Source of the DNA: Nocardia alba NBRC 108234
GTDB lineage: Bacteria; Actinomycetota; Actinomycetes; Mycobacteriales; Mycobacteriaceae
Direction: 5' to 3'
DNA: 64,000 nt
Assembly: GCF_001612665.1 (NCBI RefSeq)
Contig: NZ_BDAX01000015.1
Coordinates: 85,812-149,811, forward strand
Below, in pieces: positions 8,542-16,056 of this stretch. The notes under the pieces are model-generated. The model saw only the letters and a list, made by a program, of their open reading frames with translations, was not told where the DNA came from and did no database searches. Each line of letters begins with the position of its first letter. The stretch's first letter is position 1. The position numbers and the translations under genes were made by a program.

Positions 8542-9501
8542 TCATTCGGCGGGCTGCCAGATCTCGGTGCGCGCCATCCCGGCCGCCCTGCCCTTCGCCG
8601 ATACGACCAGTGCCATCTTCCGCGACGCTTCGTCGATCATCTCGTCGCCGAGCATGGCCGCGCCGCGATGACCGCCCGCGCCCGAGGTGTGCCAGGCGTA
8701 GGCGTCGAGGATGTTCTCGGCGTGGTCGTAGTCGCTCTGACGCGGACTGTAGATCTCGTTGAGCGCGTCGATCTGGTTCGGGTGCAGTGCCCATTTCCCG
8801 TCGAATCCCAGTGCGGCCGAACGCTGTGCGACGCGGCGCAGTCCGTCGAGATCCTTGATGGCGAGGTACGGGCCGTCGATGGCTTGCAGATCGTGCGCGC
8901 GGGCCACCATCAGAATGCTCATCAGAATGTGGTGGTAGGCGTCGCCGACGTCGTAGCCGGGCGGCTGCTCACCGACGACGAGCGTCTTCATCTGAATCGA
9001 CGCCATGAAGTCGGCCGGGCCGAAGACGATGGTCTCGATCCGTGGGCTGGCGAGGGCGATGGCCTCGAGCGCGAGCAGGCCCTGCGCGTTCTCGATCTGG
9101 ATCTCCAGGCCGATTCTGCCGACCTCGAGGCCCTCGGCCTTCTCGACCTGGGTGAGCAGCAGATCCAGCGCGATGACATCGCCGGCGTTGCGCGTCTTCG
9201 GCAGCATCAGGCAGTCCAGATTCGCACCCGCGTTACCGACGACTTCGACAACGTCGGCGTAGGTCCACGGTGTCGTCCAGTCGTTGACCCGGACCGTGCG
9301 GGTCTTCGCGCCGAAGCCGCCCTCGTTGAGCGAGGTCGCGATGATCTTGCGACCGTCGGCCTTCGCGGCGGGCGCGCACGCGTCCTCCAGATCGAGGAAC
9401 AGGGAATCGGCGGTGAGATCGCGTGCCTTGTCGATCATCTTCTGGCTGGATCCGGGCACGGCCAGCGTGGTGCGGCGGGGCCGGGTGGGGCGTGTCGTCA
9501 C
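8542..9501 (-). CDS. HpcH/HpaI (CitE-like) CoA-ester lyase, paralogue B
   Basis: 319 aa, same family as 3514-4413 but only moderately similar. Motifs are TTLAVPGSSQKMIDKA, LFLDLEDACAP (metal-binding acidic residues), VRVNDWTTPW, the Glu in LEIQIENAQGL, VFGPADFMAS with the metal Asp, and GFDGKWALHPNQI. It resembles malyl-/methylmalyl-CoA lyases, with their longer C-terminal lid. GTG start at 9501 with an AAGGGA ribosome binding site; operator 2 lies about 35 bp upstream. Two lyases in one regulon may act at successive steps or on two stereoisomers; the sequence does not settle this. Confidence 0.87.
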   Translation of the reverse strand: MTTRPTRPRRTTLAVPGSSQKMIDKARDLTADSLFLDLEDACAPAAKADGRKIIATSLNEGGFGAKTRTVRVNDWTTPWTYADVVEVVGNAGANLDCLMLPKTRNAGDVIALDLLLTQVEKAEGLEVGRIGLEIQIENAQGLLALEAIALASPRIETIVFGPADFMASIQMKTLVVGEQPPGYDVGDAYHHILMSILMVARAHDLQAIDGPYLAIKDLDGLRRVAQRSAALGFDGKWALHPNQIDALNEIYSPRQSDYDHAENILDAYAWHTSGAGGHRGAAMLGDEMIDEASRKMALVVSAKGRAAGMARTEIWQPAE

Positions 9502-9536
9502 TGCGAATAGTTCCCTTCGACGTGAATCCTGCCAAG

Positions 9537-9564
9537 AATATATCAGATGTAGATCAATATTTTA
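9537..9564. promoter_or_regulatory. Operator 2 of the GntR regulon
   Basis: AATATATCAG (9537-9546), a 7-base spacer, then TCAATATTTTA. The left arm is identical to that of operator 1 (7050-7080) and the spacer length is the same; the right arm is degenerate. It lies upstream of the lyase-flavin reductase operon. Confidence 0.6.
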
Positions 9565-9585
9565 ATACTGGATTCGTGCCGGTGA

Positions 9586-10386
9586 TCAGGGCGTGAAGTC
9601 GGTTCGGGTCGACGGTCCCGGTCGCCGGGGCCGAAACGAGACGACGGGGTAGCCGTGGTCCGGATCGGTGCTGACCTGTGCCCGCACCCGATACACCTGC
9701 TCGATCAGTTCGGCGGTGATCACCTCGGCGGGACGCCCCATCGCGACCACGCGCCCCTCGTCCAGGATCAGGACCCGGTCGCAGAACATCGCGGCGAGGT
9801 TGAGGTCGTGCAACGCGATGTAGCTGGTGATCGGGAGTGCGGCCACCAGGGCCAGGATGTCGAGCTGATGGCGGATGTCGAGATGGTTCGTCGGTTCGTC
9901 GAGCAGGAGTTCGTGGGGTCGCTGGGCGAGGGCGCGGGCGATCTGGGTGCGTTGGCGCTCACCGCCGGACAGGGTGTGCCAGCGATCGCCGGCCTTGTCG
10001 GTCATCCCGGTGTGGGACAGCGATTCCCGGATCGCGGCGGCGTCCGCGGCGGCATCACCACCGAACACACCACGATGGGGGATGCGCCCGAGGGAGACGA
10101 CGTCCTCGACGGTGATATCGACCTCGGTGTCGGCATGCTGGTCGACGACCGCGATGCGGCGAGCGATCCGATGCCGGCGCAGTCTCGCGATGTCGGTGTC
10201 GTCGAGCAGCACCCGGCCACTGTCGGGATGTCCGATACCACTGAGCAGCCGCAACAACGAGGACTTGCCCGATCCATTGGGTCCCAGCAAGCCGATGGTC
10301 TCGCCCTCGACCGGCTCGACGGTGACGCCGTCGAGGATCAGATGACCGCCGCGGGTCCAGCGCAGCTCCTGCGCGCGCAAGGTCAT
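9586..10386 (-). CDS. btuD: Cobalamin/corrinoid ABC transporter, ATP-binding protein (FecE/BtuD-like)
   Basis: 266 aa ATPase. Walker A GPNGSGKS at 35-42, Q-loop in AVVDQHADT, signature LSGGERQR, Walker B LLLDEP and switch His in ALHDLNLAAM. The closest general class is the iron-siderophore/cobalamin importer ATPases. The ATG overlaps the permease stop (ATGA), and the gene is third in a binding protein-permease-ATPase operon headed by a cobalamin riboswitch. The riboswitch, not the protein sequence, is the main reason for assigning B12 rather than a siderophore. Confidence 0.85.
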   Translation of the reverse strand: MTLRAQELRWTRGGHLILDGVTVEPVEGETIGLLGPNGSGKSSLLRLLSGIGHPDSGRVLLDDTDIARLRRHRIARRIAVVDQHADTEVDITVEDVVSLGRIPHRGVFGGDAAADAAAIRESLSHTGMTDKAGDRWHTLSGGERQRTQIARALAQRPHELLLDEPTNHLDIRHQLDILALVAALPITSYIALHDLNLAAMFCDRVLILDEGRVVAMGRPAEVITAELIEQVYRVRAQVSTDPDHGYPVVSFRPRRPGPSTRTDFTP

Positions 10387-11384
10387 GCCATCGCTCGATT
10401 CCGCAGCAGCAGCGCGATGAACGCGGGCACGCCGATCAACGCGGTGGCGACGCCGACGGGAATCTCGGTGGGCGCGAAGACGGTTCGCGCGACGACATCG
10501 ACCCAGACGGTGAACACCGCACCGGCGACAACCGCGGTGGGCAGCAGTCTGCTGTGGCGCGGCCCGACCACGAAGCGGGCCGCGTGGGGGAGCACGAGCC
10601 CGACGAACCCGATCGCACCGGCCGCGCTCACCAGCGCCGCCGTCGTCAACGCGGTGACCCCCAGCAGCAGTGCCCTGGTCGCCCGCACCGGTATGCCGAG
10701 CGCGGCAGCGGAGGCCGCACCGAAGGTGAACGCGTCCAGGGCGCGAGCACGGCTCAGACAGATCACCAGACCGACGCCGGTCACCGTGGCGCACACCACC
10801 ACATCGGCCCAGTCCGCGCCCGCGAGCGAGCCGAGCAACCAGAACAGGATCCCGCGGGTCTGCTCCGCGTCGGCGCTGGAGACCACGATGAACGAGGTGA
10901 GAGCGGAGAACAACTGGGTGCCCGCCACACCGGCGAGAACGATCCGCGCGGTACCGCCGCCTGCCGCCGCCGCCAGGATCAGAACCAGCGCGAAGGCGAC
11001 CACGGCCCCGCCGAAGGCGCCCGCCGCCAACGAGATCGAGCCGGCGCCGAGCCCGAGTACCGCCACCAGCACCGCGCCGGTCGACGCGCCGGAGGAGATG
11101 CCGAGCACGAACGGATCGGCGAGCGGGTTACGCAGCACCGACTGCAGGATCGTCCCGCACAGGGCCAGTCCCGCCCCGCACACGGCGGCGAGCAGGGTCC
11201 TGGGCAGGCGCAGTTCCCACACGATGCCGTCCTTGATCCGGCTCACCCCGGCTCGGCCGAATCCGAGATGTTCGCCCACGACCGCGTAGACCTCGCCCAC
11301 CGAGAGGTCGGCGGGGCCGATGGTCAGGGCGAGGGCGATCGAGATCGCCAACACGGCGCAGCCCGCGACCAGCCCGATCGCCAT
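10383..11384 (-). CDS. btuC: Cobalamin/corrinoid ABC transporter permease (FecCD/BtuC-like)
   Basis: 333 aa with about ten hydrophobic segments, FecCD family. Conserved stretches are LRLPRTLLAAVCGAGLALCGTILQSVLRNPLADPFVLGISSGAS and, near the C-terminus, GAIGFVGLVLPHAAR and GVATALIGVPAFIALL. ATG at 11384 is chosen; a GTG at 11435 would add 17 residues and overlap the binding-protein gene but has no ribosome binding site. The gene lies between the lipoprotein and ATPase genes. Role: inner-membrane channel for the substrate held by the lipoprotein, most likely vitamin B12 or a precursor. Confidence 0.87.
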   Translation of the reverse strand: MAIGLVAGCAVLAISIALALTIGPADLSVGEVYAVVGEHLGFGRAGVSRIKDGIVWELRLPRTLLAAVCGAGLALCGTILQSVLRNPLADPFVLGISSGASTGAVLVAVLGLGAGSISLAAGAFGGAVVAFALVLILAAAAGGGTARIVLAGVAGTQLFSALTSFIVVSSADAEQTRGILFWLLGSLAGADWADVVVCATVTGVGLVICLSRARALDAFTFGAASAAALGIPVRATRALLLGVTALTTAALVSAAGAIGFVGLVLPHAARFVVGPRHSRLLPTAVVAGAVFTVWVDVVARTVFAPTEIPVGVATALIGVPAFIALLLRNRAMA

Positions 11385-11416
11385 GACGGCGGTACTTCGC
11401 CCTGGCGCGAGCCCGC

Positions 11417-12454
11417 TCAGCGGACCGGTCCCCACTGCGCCAGCGCCGCGGCGAGTTTCTCCACGCCGTCGACCGTGCGCAGTGACGGATTCAGGTCGGC
11501 GCCGTTGACGACGACGAATCGCTGTTCGCGCACCGCTGTCATCCGCGAGGTCACCGGATGCGACCGCAGGAAGGCGATCTTGCTCTCGAGCGCGTCGCCC
11601 TCGATGGTCCGCCGGCTCAGGTCGGCCAGCACCAGCACCGCGGGGTCGCGGTCGGCGACGGTTTCCCAGCTGACCTGTGGCCATTCGTCGGTGGTATCGG
11701 CGAAGACGTTCTTCGCGCCGACCGAGTTCGTGATGATCCCCGAGGACCCGCAGCACCCGGCCATGTACGGGGTGCGCAGGTCGGAGAACCAGAACGCGAT
11801 GGTCGACGCGGCATGCGCGCCGGCGGTGGCGGTCGCCGCCTCGAGGCGCTGCCGCAGCGAGGCGATCAGCGCCTCGCCCCGCTCTTCGACATCGAAGATC
11901 GCTGCCAATTGCCGGATCTCGGTATACACCGAGTCGATGCGCAGGGGTTCGGTGCGTGCTCCGTCGGAGTTCACACTCACCGCGGACTTGCCGTCGCAGT
12001 CGGTGGGCGAGAGGTAGGTGGGGACGCCGAGCTGGGTGAAGCGGTCGCGCTCGGCGACGCCGCCGGGACCGAGGGTGCCGCCGAAGGACGCGGAGACGAA
12101 GTCGGGTTCGGCACCGAGCACCACCTCGAAGGAGGGTTTGTTGTCGGCGAGCCGAGGCACTGTGGCGTTCGCTTCGGCCAGGTCGGCGCGCACGGGGTCG
12201 GTCCAGGTCGCGGTACCGGCCAGGCGATCGGCGAGCCCGAGCGACAGCAGGATCTCGGTCGATCCCTGATTCAACGACACCGCACGCTGTGGCGGTGCGG
12301 CGATGGTGACCGCGTGCCCGCAGTTCTGGATCGTGAGCGGAAAACCGGCGTTCGAACCCTGCGCGGGATCGGTCTCGCTGGTCGCGCACCCGGCGACAGC
12401 CAGGGTCGAAGTGAGCGATAAGAAGACACAGAAGTGCCGTAAGGCCAGGCGCAT
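11417..12454 (-). CDS. btuF: Cobalamin-type ABC transporter substrate-binding lipoprotein
   Basis: 345 aa. The N-terminus is a lipoprotein signal with lipobox LAVAGC (Cys 23), so the mature protein is anchored to the membrane outside the cell. The rest is a class III (FecB/BtuF) binding protein: PPQRAVSLNQGSTEILLSLGLADRLAGTATW in the first lobe, a linker helix, and VLVLADLSRRTIEGDALESKIAFLRSHP in the second lobe. Four Cys in the mature part (DCDGK, CC in YMAGCCGSSG, and NCGH) may pair. ATG at 12454 with a GAAGGAG site; a cobalamin riboswitch lies about 50 nt upstream. First gene of btuFCD. Confidence 0.86.
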   Translation of the reverse strand: MRLALRHFCVFLSLTSTLAVAGCATSETDPAQGSNAGFPLTIQNCGHAVTIAAPPQRAVSLNQGSTEILLSLGLADRLAGTATWTDPVRADLAEANATVPRLADNKPSFEVVLGAEPDFVSASFGGTLGPGGVAERDRFTQLGVPTYLSPTDCDGKSAVSVNSDGARTEPLRIDSVYTEIRQLAAIFDVEERGEALIASLRQRLEAATATAGAHAASTIAFWFSDLRTPYMAGCCGSSGIITNSVGAKNVFADTTDEWPQVSWETVADRDPAVLVLADLSRRTIEGDALESKIAFLRSHPVTSRMTAVREQRFVVVNGADLNPSLRTVDGVEKLAAALAQWGPVR

Positions 12455-12504
12455 CGCGCGTGAACTCCTTCGTCAGGGCTCGATCGCGGAGCCTGAAAAA
12501 ATGG

Positions 12505-12600
12505 TGCGACAGTCGCCGAGTGGTCGGGCTCGGGCCTGGTCAGGCCGTTACCGTTGCGCGTCAGCCCCGGATTCACACCGGTGTTCCCTCGACGATCGCC
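12505..12600 (-). promoter_or_regulatory. Cobalamin riboswitch upstream of btuF
   Basis: Read on the minus strand: GGGAACACCGGTG (12576-12588), then AATCC and GCTGACGCGCAACGGTAA (B12 box core at 12548-12558), then GAGCCCGACCACTCGGC (12515-12531), matching the 3' element of the aptamer. The segment between B12 box and 3' element is short, so peripheral stems are reduced relative to the metE and metF copies. Downstream, a G+C-rich hairpin and a run of six T (about 12497-12502) precede a second small hairpin and the btuF ribosome binding site, fitting a terminator- or SD-type expression platform. The exact 5' end is not resolved. Confidence 0.82.
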
Positions 12601-12785
12601 GCGCTGATGATATCCCGAACCGGCCCCAACCGGTCCGCCGCGAGCGTCAGCGTGCTGCGCTGAGGCCGGTCGCCAGCCGGATTCGACTCGAGGAAGGCGA
12701 TTTTCGTGGCCAGCGCGTCGCCGTCGATCCGCCGCTTGCGCGCCGATCGAATCATGTTGAGCACTAGGGTGATCGGTGGTGGGAG
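12573..12785 (-). pseudogene. Remnant of a second FecB/BtuF-type binding protein
   Basis: Minus-strand translation gives PITLVLNMIRSARK followed by RRIDGDALATKIAFLESNP, closely matching RRTIEGDALESKIAFLRSHP of the intact btuF product and the C-terminal lobe of this family. Only about 60 codons exist; there is no N-terminal lobe, no signal peptide and no ribosome binding site. The 5' side is cut at the metE stop and the 3' side runs into the btuF riboswitch. It looks like debris from a duplication or deletion of a B12 or siderophore transporter gene. Confidence 0.6.
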
Positions 12786-12792
12786 TCCACGG

Positions 12793-15063
12793 TCAGCGCA
12801 ACGCGGCCGCGGCGGCGACGAGGTTGCGCAGCGCGGCTTCCACCTCGGCGGGCCGGCGAGTCTCGAGACCGCAATCGGGATTGACCCAGAGACGTTCGCG
12901 GGGGACAGCTTTCAGCGCTGCCCGCAAAGCATCGGTGATCTCCTCGACCGAGGGGACCCGGGGTGAGTGGATGTCGTAGACGCCGGGCCCCACACCGAGA
13001 TCGAACCCCGCGGCGTCGAGGTCGTCGAGCACCTCCATGCGCGAGCGCGCCGCCTCGATCGAGGTGACATCGGCGTCGAGTTCGGCGATGGCGCCGATCA
13101 CCTCGCCGAACTCCGAACAGCACAGGTGAGTGTGGATCTGGGTGGTGTCGGCGACACCGGAGGTGGCCAGCCGGAAGGCCTGGACCGACCAGGCCAGATA
13201 CCGCGACTGTTCGGCGGCGCGCAGCGGGAGCAGCTCGCGCAGCGCGGGTTCGTCGACCTGGATGATGCGCGCGCCGCCGGTCTCGAGATCTGCCACCTCG
13301 TCGCGGATGGCCAGGGCCACCTGGCGGGCGGAGTCGGCCATGGGCTGGTCGTCGCGGACGAAGGACCAGGCCAGGATCGTGACCGGCCCGGTGAGCATCC
13401 CCTTGACCGGCTTGTCGGTGCGCGACTGGGCGTATCCGATCCAGTCGGTGGTCATGGGCGCGGGCCGGGCGACGTCGCCGTACATGATCGGCGGGCGCAC
13501 ACAGCGGGTTCCGGAGGACTGGACCCAGCCGTGCTCGGTGACGGCGAATCCGTCGAGGAGTTCGGCGAAGTACTGGACCATGTCGTTGCGTTCGGGTTCC
13601 CCGTGTACCAGGGCGTCCAGGCCGAGACGTTCCTGCAACGCGATGACGTCATCGATCTCGGACCGCATCCGGCGCACGTACTCGGCGTCGTCGATCTCGC
13701 CCGAGTGCAGCGCCGCGCGGGCCGAGCGGATCGCCGAGGTCTGCGGAAAGGAACCGATGGTGGTGGTCGGCAGCAGCGGAAGGTTCAGGTGCGCACGCTG
13801 TTTCACCAGCCGTTCGGCTGCTGGAGCACGGGTTGTGTCGCCCGGGGTGAGCGCTGCCAGCCGGGCCCGGACCGCGTTGTCGTGTAGGCGCGGATCGGTG
13901 CGCCGGGACTCGGTCGCGGCCCGCGCGGCACGCAGTTCGGCGGCGACGGTGTTCGTGCCGTGCGTGATCGCGGCAGCCAGGATGCCGACCTCGGTGACCT
14001 TCTCGGCGCCGAAGGCCAGCCACGAACGCAGTCGCTCGTCGAGGGTGGTTTCAGGGGTGAGCGAGTAGGGGACATGCAACAGGGAGCACGAGCTCGATAC
14101 CGCGACGGAGCCGGCGCTGCCGAGCAGCGATCCGAGGGTGCTCAGCGCCGCGTCCAGGTCGGTGCGCCAGATGTTGCGTCCGTCGACGACGCCGGCCACC
14201 ACCAGCTTACGGGTCAGCGCGGGCACCGAGGCGATGGCGTCGACGGTGGTACCTGCCGTGAAATCCACTGCGACGCCGTCGATTCCCATGTCGGCGAGGG
14301 CGGCCAGGGCGCTGTCGGGGTGCCCGAAGTAGGTGGCGACGAGGAGGGCGGGCCGGTGCTGGGTACTGGACAGCGCCGCGTAGGTGGTGCGAAGCCCGGC
14401 GAGCTCGCCGACCGTGAGGTCGGTGACCAGGACCGGTTCGTCGAACTGAACCCAGGTGGCTCCGGCGTCGGCGAGTCGGCCGAGTAGATCCTGGTAGAGG
14501 GGAAGCACTTCGGGCAGTCGGTCCAGCGCCCGACCGTCGGCGTGCTCGGCCAGCTGCAGGAAGGTGAGCGGCCCGATGACCACCGGACGCGCCGGGATCC
14601 CGAGTTCGACGGCTTCGGCCAGTTCGCTGAGCAGCTTCTCCGGATGCAGCGAGAACCGTGTCTCGCGGTCGATCTCGGGCACGAGGTAGTGGTAGTTCGT
14701 GTCGAACCACTTGGTCATCGCGAGCGGGGCGATGGCGTCGGTACCACGCGCGGCGGCGAAGTAGCGGTCGAGGGGATCCGCGATGTCGTGAACCCGTGAC
14801 GGCAGTGCGCCGAGCATGACCGCGGTGTCGAGCATCTGGTCGTAGTAGGAGAAGGTGCCGACGGGAATCGAGTCGAGGCCCGCCGCGGCCAGCACGCTCA
14901 GGTGAGCCAGTCGCAGTTCGTGGCCGGCGGCGTGGAGCCGGTCCGCATCGATGGTTCCGGCCCAGTAGTCCTCGACGGCGCGTTCGAGTTCCCGATTCGG
15001 CCCGATCCGGGGGAGACCGAGAACGGTCGCGGTGAAAGGAGTGTGTGGGACTGCCACGGTCAT
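12793..15063 (-). CDS. metE: Cobalamin-independent methionine synthase
   Basis: 756 aa, normal family length. It transfers the methyl group of 5-methyltetrahydropteroyl-polyglutamate to homocysteine. Two TIM barrels: N-terminal from VLGLPRIGPNRELE, and a C-terminal catalytic barrel with TTIGSFPQT, the zinc ligands in HTHLCCSEFG (about residue 640), the Glu in SIEAARS and the Cys in VNPDCGLETR. ATG at 15063 fits family N-termini; an in-frame extension to 15258 would run through the riboswitch and is rejected. A cobalamin riboswitch in the leader should switch the gene off when B12 allows the MetH route. Divergent from metF. Confidence 0.96.
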   Translation of the reverse strand: MTVAVPHTPFTATVLGLPRIGPNRELERAVEDYWAGTIDADRLHAAGHELRLAHLSVLAAAGLDSIPVGTFSYYDQMLDTAVMLGALPSRVHDIADPLDRYFAAARGTDAIAPLAMTKWFDTNYHYLVPEIDRETRFSLHPEKLLSELAEAVELGIPARPVVIGPLTFLQLAEHADGRALDRLPEVLPLYQDLLGRLADAGATWVQFDEPVLVTDLTVGELAGLRTTYAALSSTQHRPALLVATYFGHPDSALAALADMGIDGVAVDFTAGTTVDAIASVPALTRKLVVAGVVDGRNIWRTDLDAALSTLGSLLGSAGSVAVSSSCSLLHVPYSLTPETTLDERLRSWLAFGAEKVTEVGILAAAITHGTNTVAAELRAARAATESRRTDPRLHDNAVRARLAALTPGDTTRAPAAERLVKQRAHLNLPLLPTTTIGSFPQTSAIRSARAALHSGEIDDAEYVRRMRSEIDDVIALQERLGLDALVHGEPERNDMVQYFAELLDGFAVTEHGWVQSSGTRCVRPPIMYGDVARPAPMTTDWIGYAQSRTDKPVKGMLTGPVTILAWSFVRDDQPMADSARQVALAIRDEVADLETGGARIIQVDEPALRELLPLRAAEQSRYLAWSVQAFRLATSGVADTTQIHTHLCCSEFGEVIGAIAELDADVTSIEAARSRMEVLDDLDAAGFDLGVGPGVYDIHSPRVPSVEEITDALRAALKAVPRERLWVNPDCGLETRRPAEVEAALRNLVAAAAALR

Positions 15064-15227
15064 CGTCTCCAGTGCGGTGCGGACGGCCGCCGACTTACCC
15101 GGGGGAGCGTCGACCGTCGACCCGGGTGGCGCGTCGCGGCACCGGTGCCGGGATTCCCGGCAGGTCGGAGAGGTCGGTCCGCGCGCCCGGTCCACGAGGC
15201 GGTGGCCGCCGGACACGGCGTGTCCGG

Positions 15228-15465
15228 CACAGTGGCAGGTCTTCGGACTCGCGGGCACCGGCCTGGTTCGGCCGACCTAGTGGCCGTCGCTTCCCGGGTG
15301 TTCACCCAGTGCGTGATGACGGCGGTCGTTCCCACTCACCGCTGCGGGACAGTCCCGGAATTCCACCGGGTTCCCTCTCACCGGTCGCCGAGGGTCCGGC
15401 GTCCGGTTCGACACGATCGCCGCGAGTCGGGGCTCCGACTCGGCACGGTGAACGTGAACCAGCTG
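15228..15465 (-). promoter_or_regulatory. Cobalamin riboswitch in the metE leader
   Basis: On the minus strand, in order: GGGAACCCGGTGGAATTCC (15361-15375 and on), B12 box CCGCAGCGGTGA (15336-15347), a variable segment containing GGGAAGCGACGGCCACT, and 3' element GAGTCCGAAGACCTGCC (15234-15250). A perfect 9-bp hairpin (GCCGGACAC and its complement, 15208-15228) follows directly. The aptamer is a near mirror copy of that in front of metF. Probable -10 element TATCAT at 15473-15478 on the minus strand. Confidence 0.92.
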
Positions 15466-15555
15466 CCCGATCATGATAGTCGTGGTCGCGATGTGCGTGG
15501 CGCGGTAGCCGGGCCGGGGCACCACAGCGGTCGGTGGGACCGTATGCTGGATCGG
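15466..15555. promoter_or_regulatory. Divergent metE/metF promoter region
   Basis: Minus-strand TATCAT (complement of 15473-15478) and plus-strand TATGCT (15543-15548) are both followed by a similar sequence ending GGCAGCTGGTTC, so the two promoters and leader starts are mirrored. I do not see clear -35 hexamers. Transcription probably starts near 15465 leftward and near 15556 rightward. Confidence 0.5.
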
Positions 15556-15811
15556 CAGCTGGTTCGCCGGTGGCGAGGACGACGGGAGCCCCCGCGCCGC
15601 CGCCGGTGTCGACATTTCGCGCAACGGACCGTTGTGCGGTGAAGAGGGAACCCGGTGGGAATCCGGGACTGTCCCGCAGCGGTGAGCAGGAACGAAAGCC
15701 GTCATCAGCACTGGACCTGTGTCCGGGAAGCGACGGCCGGTAGATCGACCGGATAGGTCGGCGCCTGCGAGTCCGAAGACCTGCCGCTGTGCCGGACACG
15801 CCGTGTCCGGC
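15556..15811 (+). promoter_or_regulatory. Cobalamin riboswitch in the metF leader
   Basis: Plus strand: GGGAACCCGGTGGGAATCC (15646-15664), B12 box CCGCAGCGGTGA (15674-15685), GGGAAGCGACGGCCGGT, then 3' element GAGTCCGAAGACCTGCC (about 15769-15785). The same 9-bp hairpin as in the metE leader follows at 15791-15811. Similarity to the metE leader continues past the aptamer (CGCCTCGTGGACCGGGCG), suggesting a local inverted duplication. The start of metF is about 245 nt further on. Confidence 0.92.
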
Positions 15812-15849
15812 GGTCGTCGCCTCGTGGACCGGGCGTACCGCCGCGCTGT

Positions 15850-15869
15850 CCCCCGTGTCGACACGGGGG
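15850..15869 (+). terminator. Perfect palindrome in the metF leader, possible attenuator stem
   Basis: A 20-base perfect palindrome, CCCCCGTGTC plus its complement, lying between the B12 aptamer and metF. It can fold into a stem of about 8 bp with a 4-base loop. No T-run follows, so it may act as a Rho-type or SD-independent attenuator, or be only a structured leader element. The remaining leader to 16056 shows no ORF of note. Confidence 0.4.
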
Positions 15870-16056
15870 CGACCGGTAGCGTGCGCGCGATGGGTGACGG
15901 CTGTTCGCCTGCAAGCCAATGGAGTTCCGCTGTGGTCGCATCCACCACGTGTCCGAGTCGGCTCGGAGTGTCCCGCTGTATCAGGGCCTCGAGGATGGGA
16001 AGTCGGCCTGAGCGCCCTGTCTCGGCGGGTTCGACGCGGGACGAGGAGAGCAAGCG

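Noticed and set aside
11384..12389. Extension of the permease frame into the binding-protein gene
   Set aside because: Arg-rich non-membrane sequence read out of frame through btuF; the permease proper starts at 11384 (or 11435).
15064..15258. N-terminal extension of MetE to a start at 15258
   Set aside because: The added residues (for example SPKTCHCAGHAVSG) are translation of the riboswitch 3' element; family N-termini begin at 15063.
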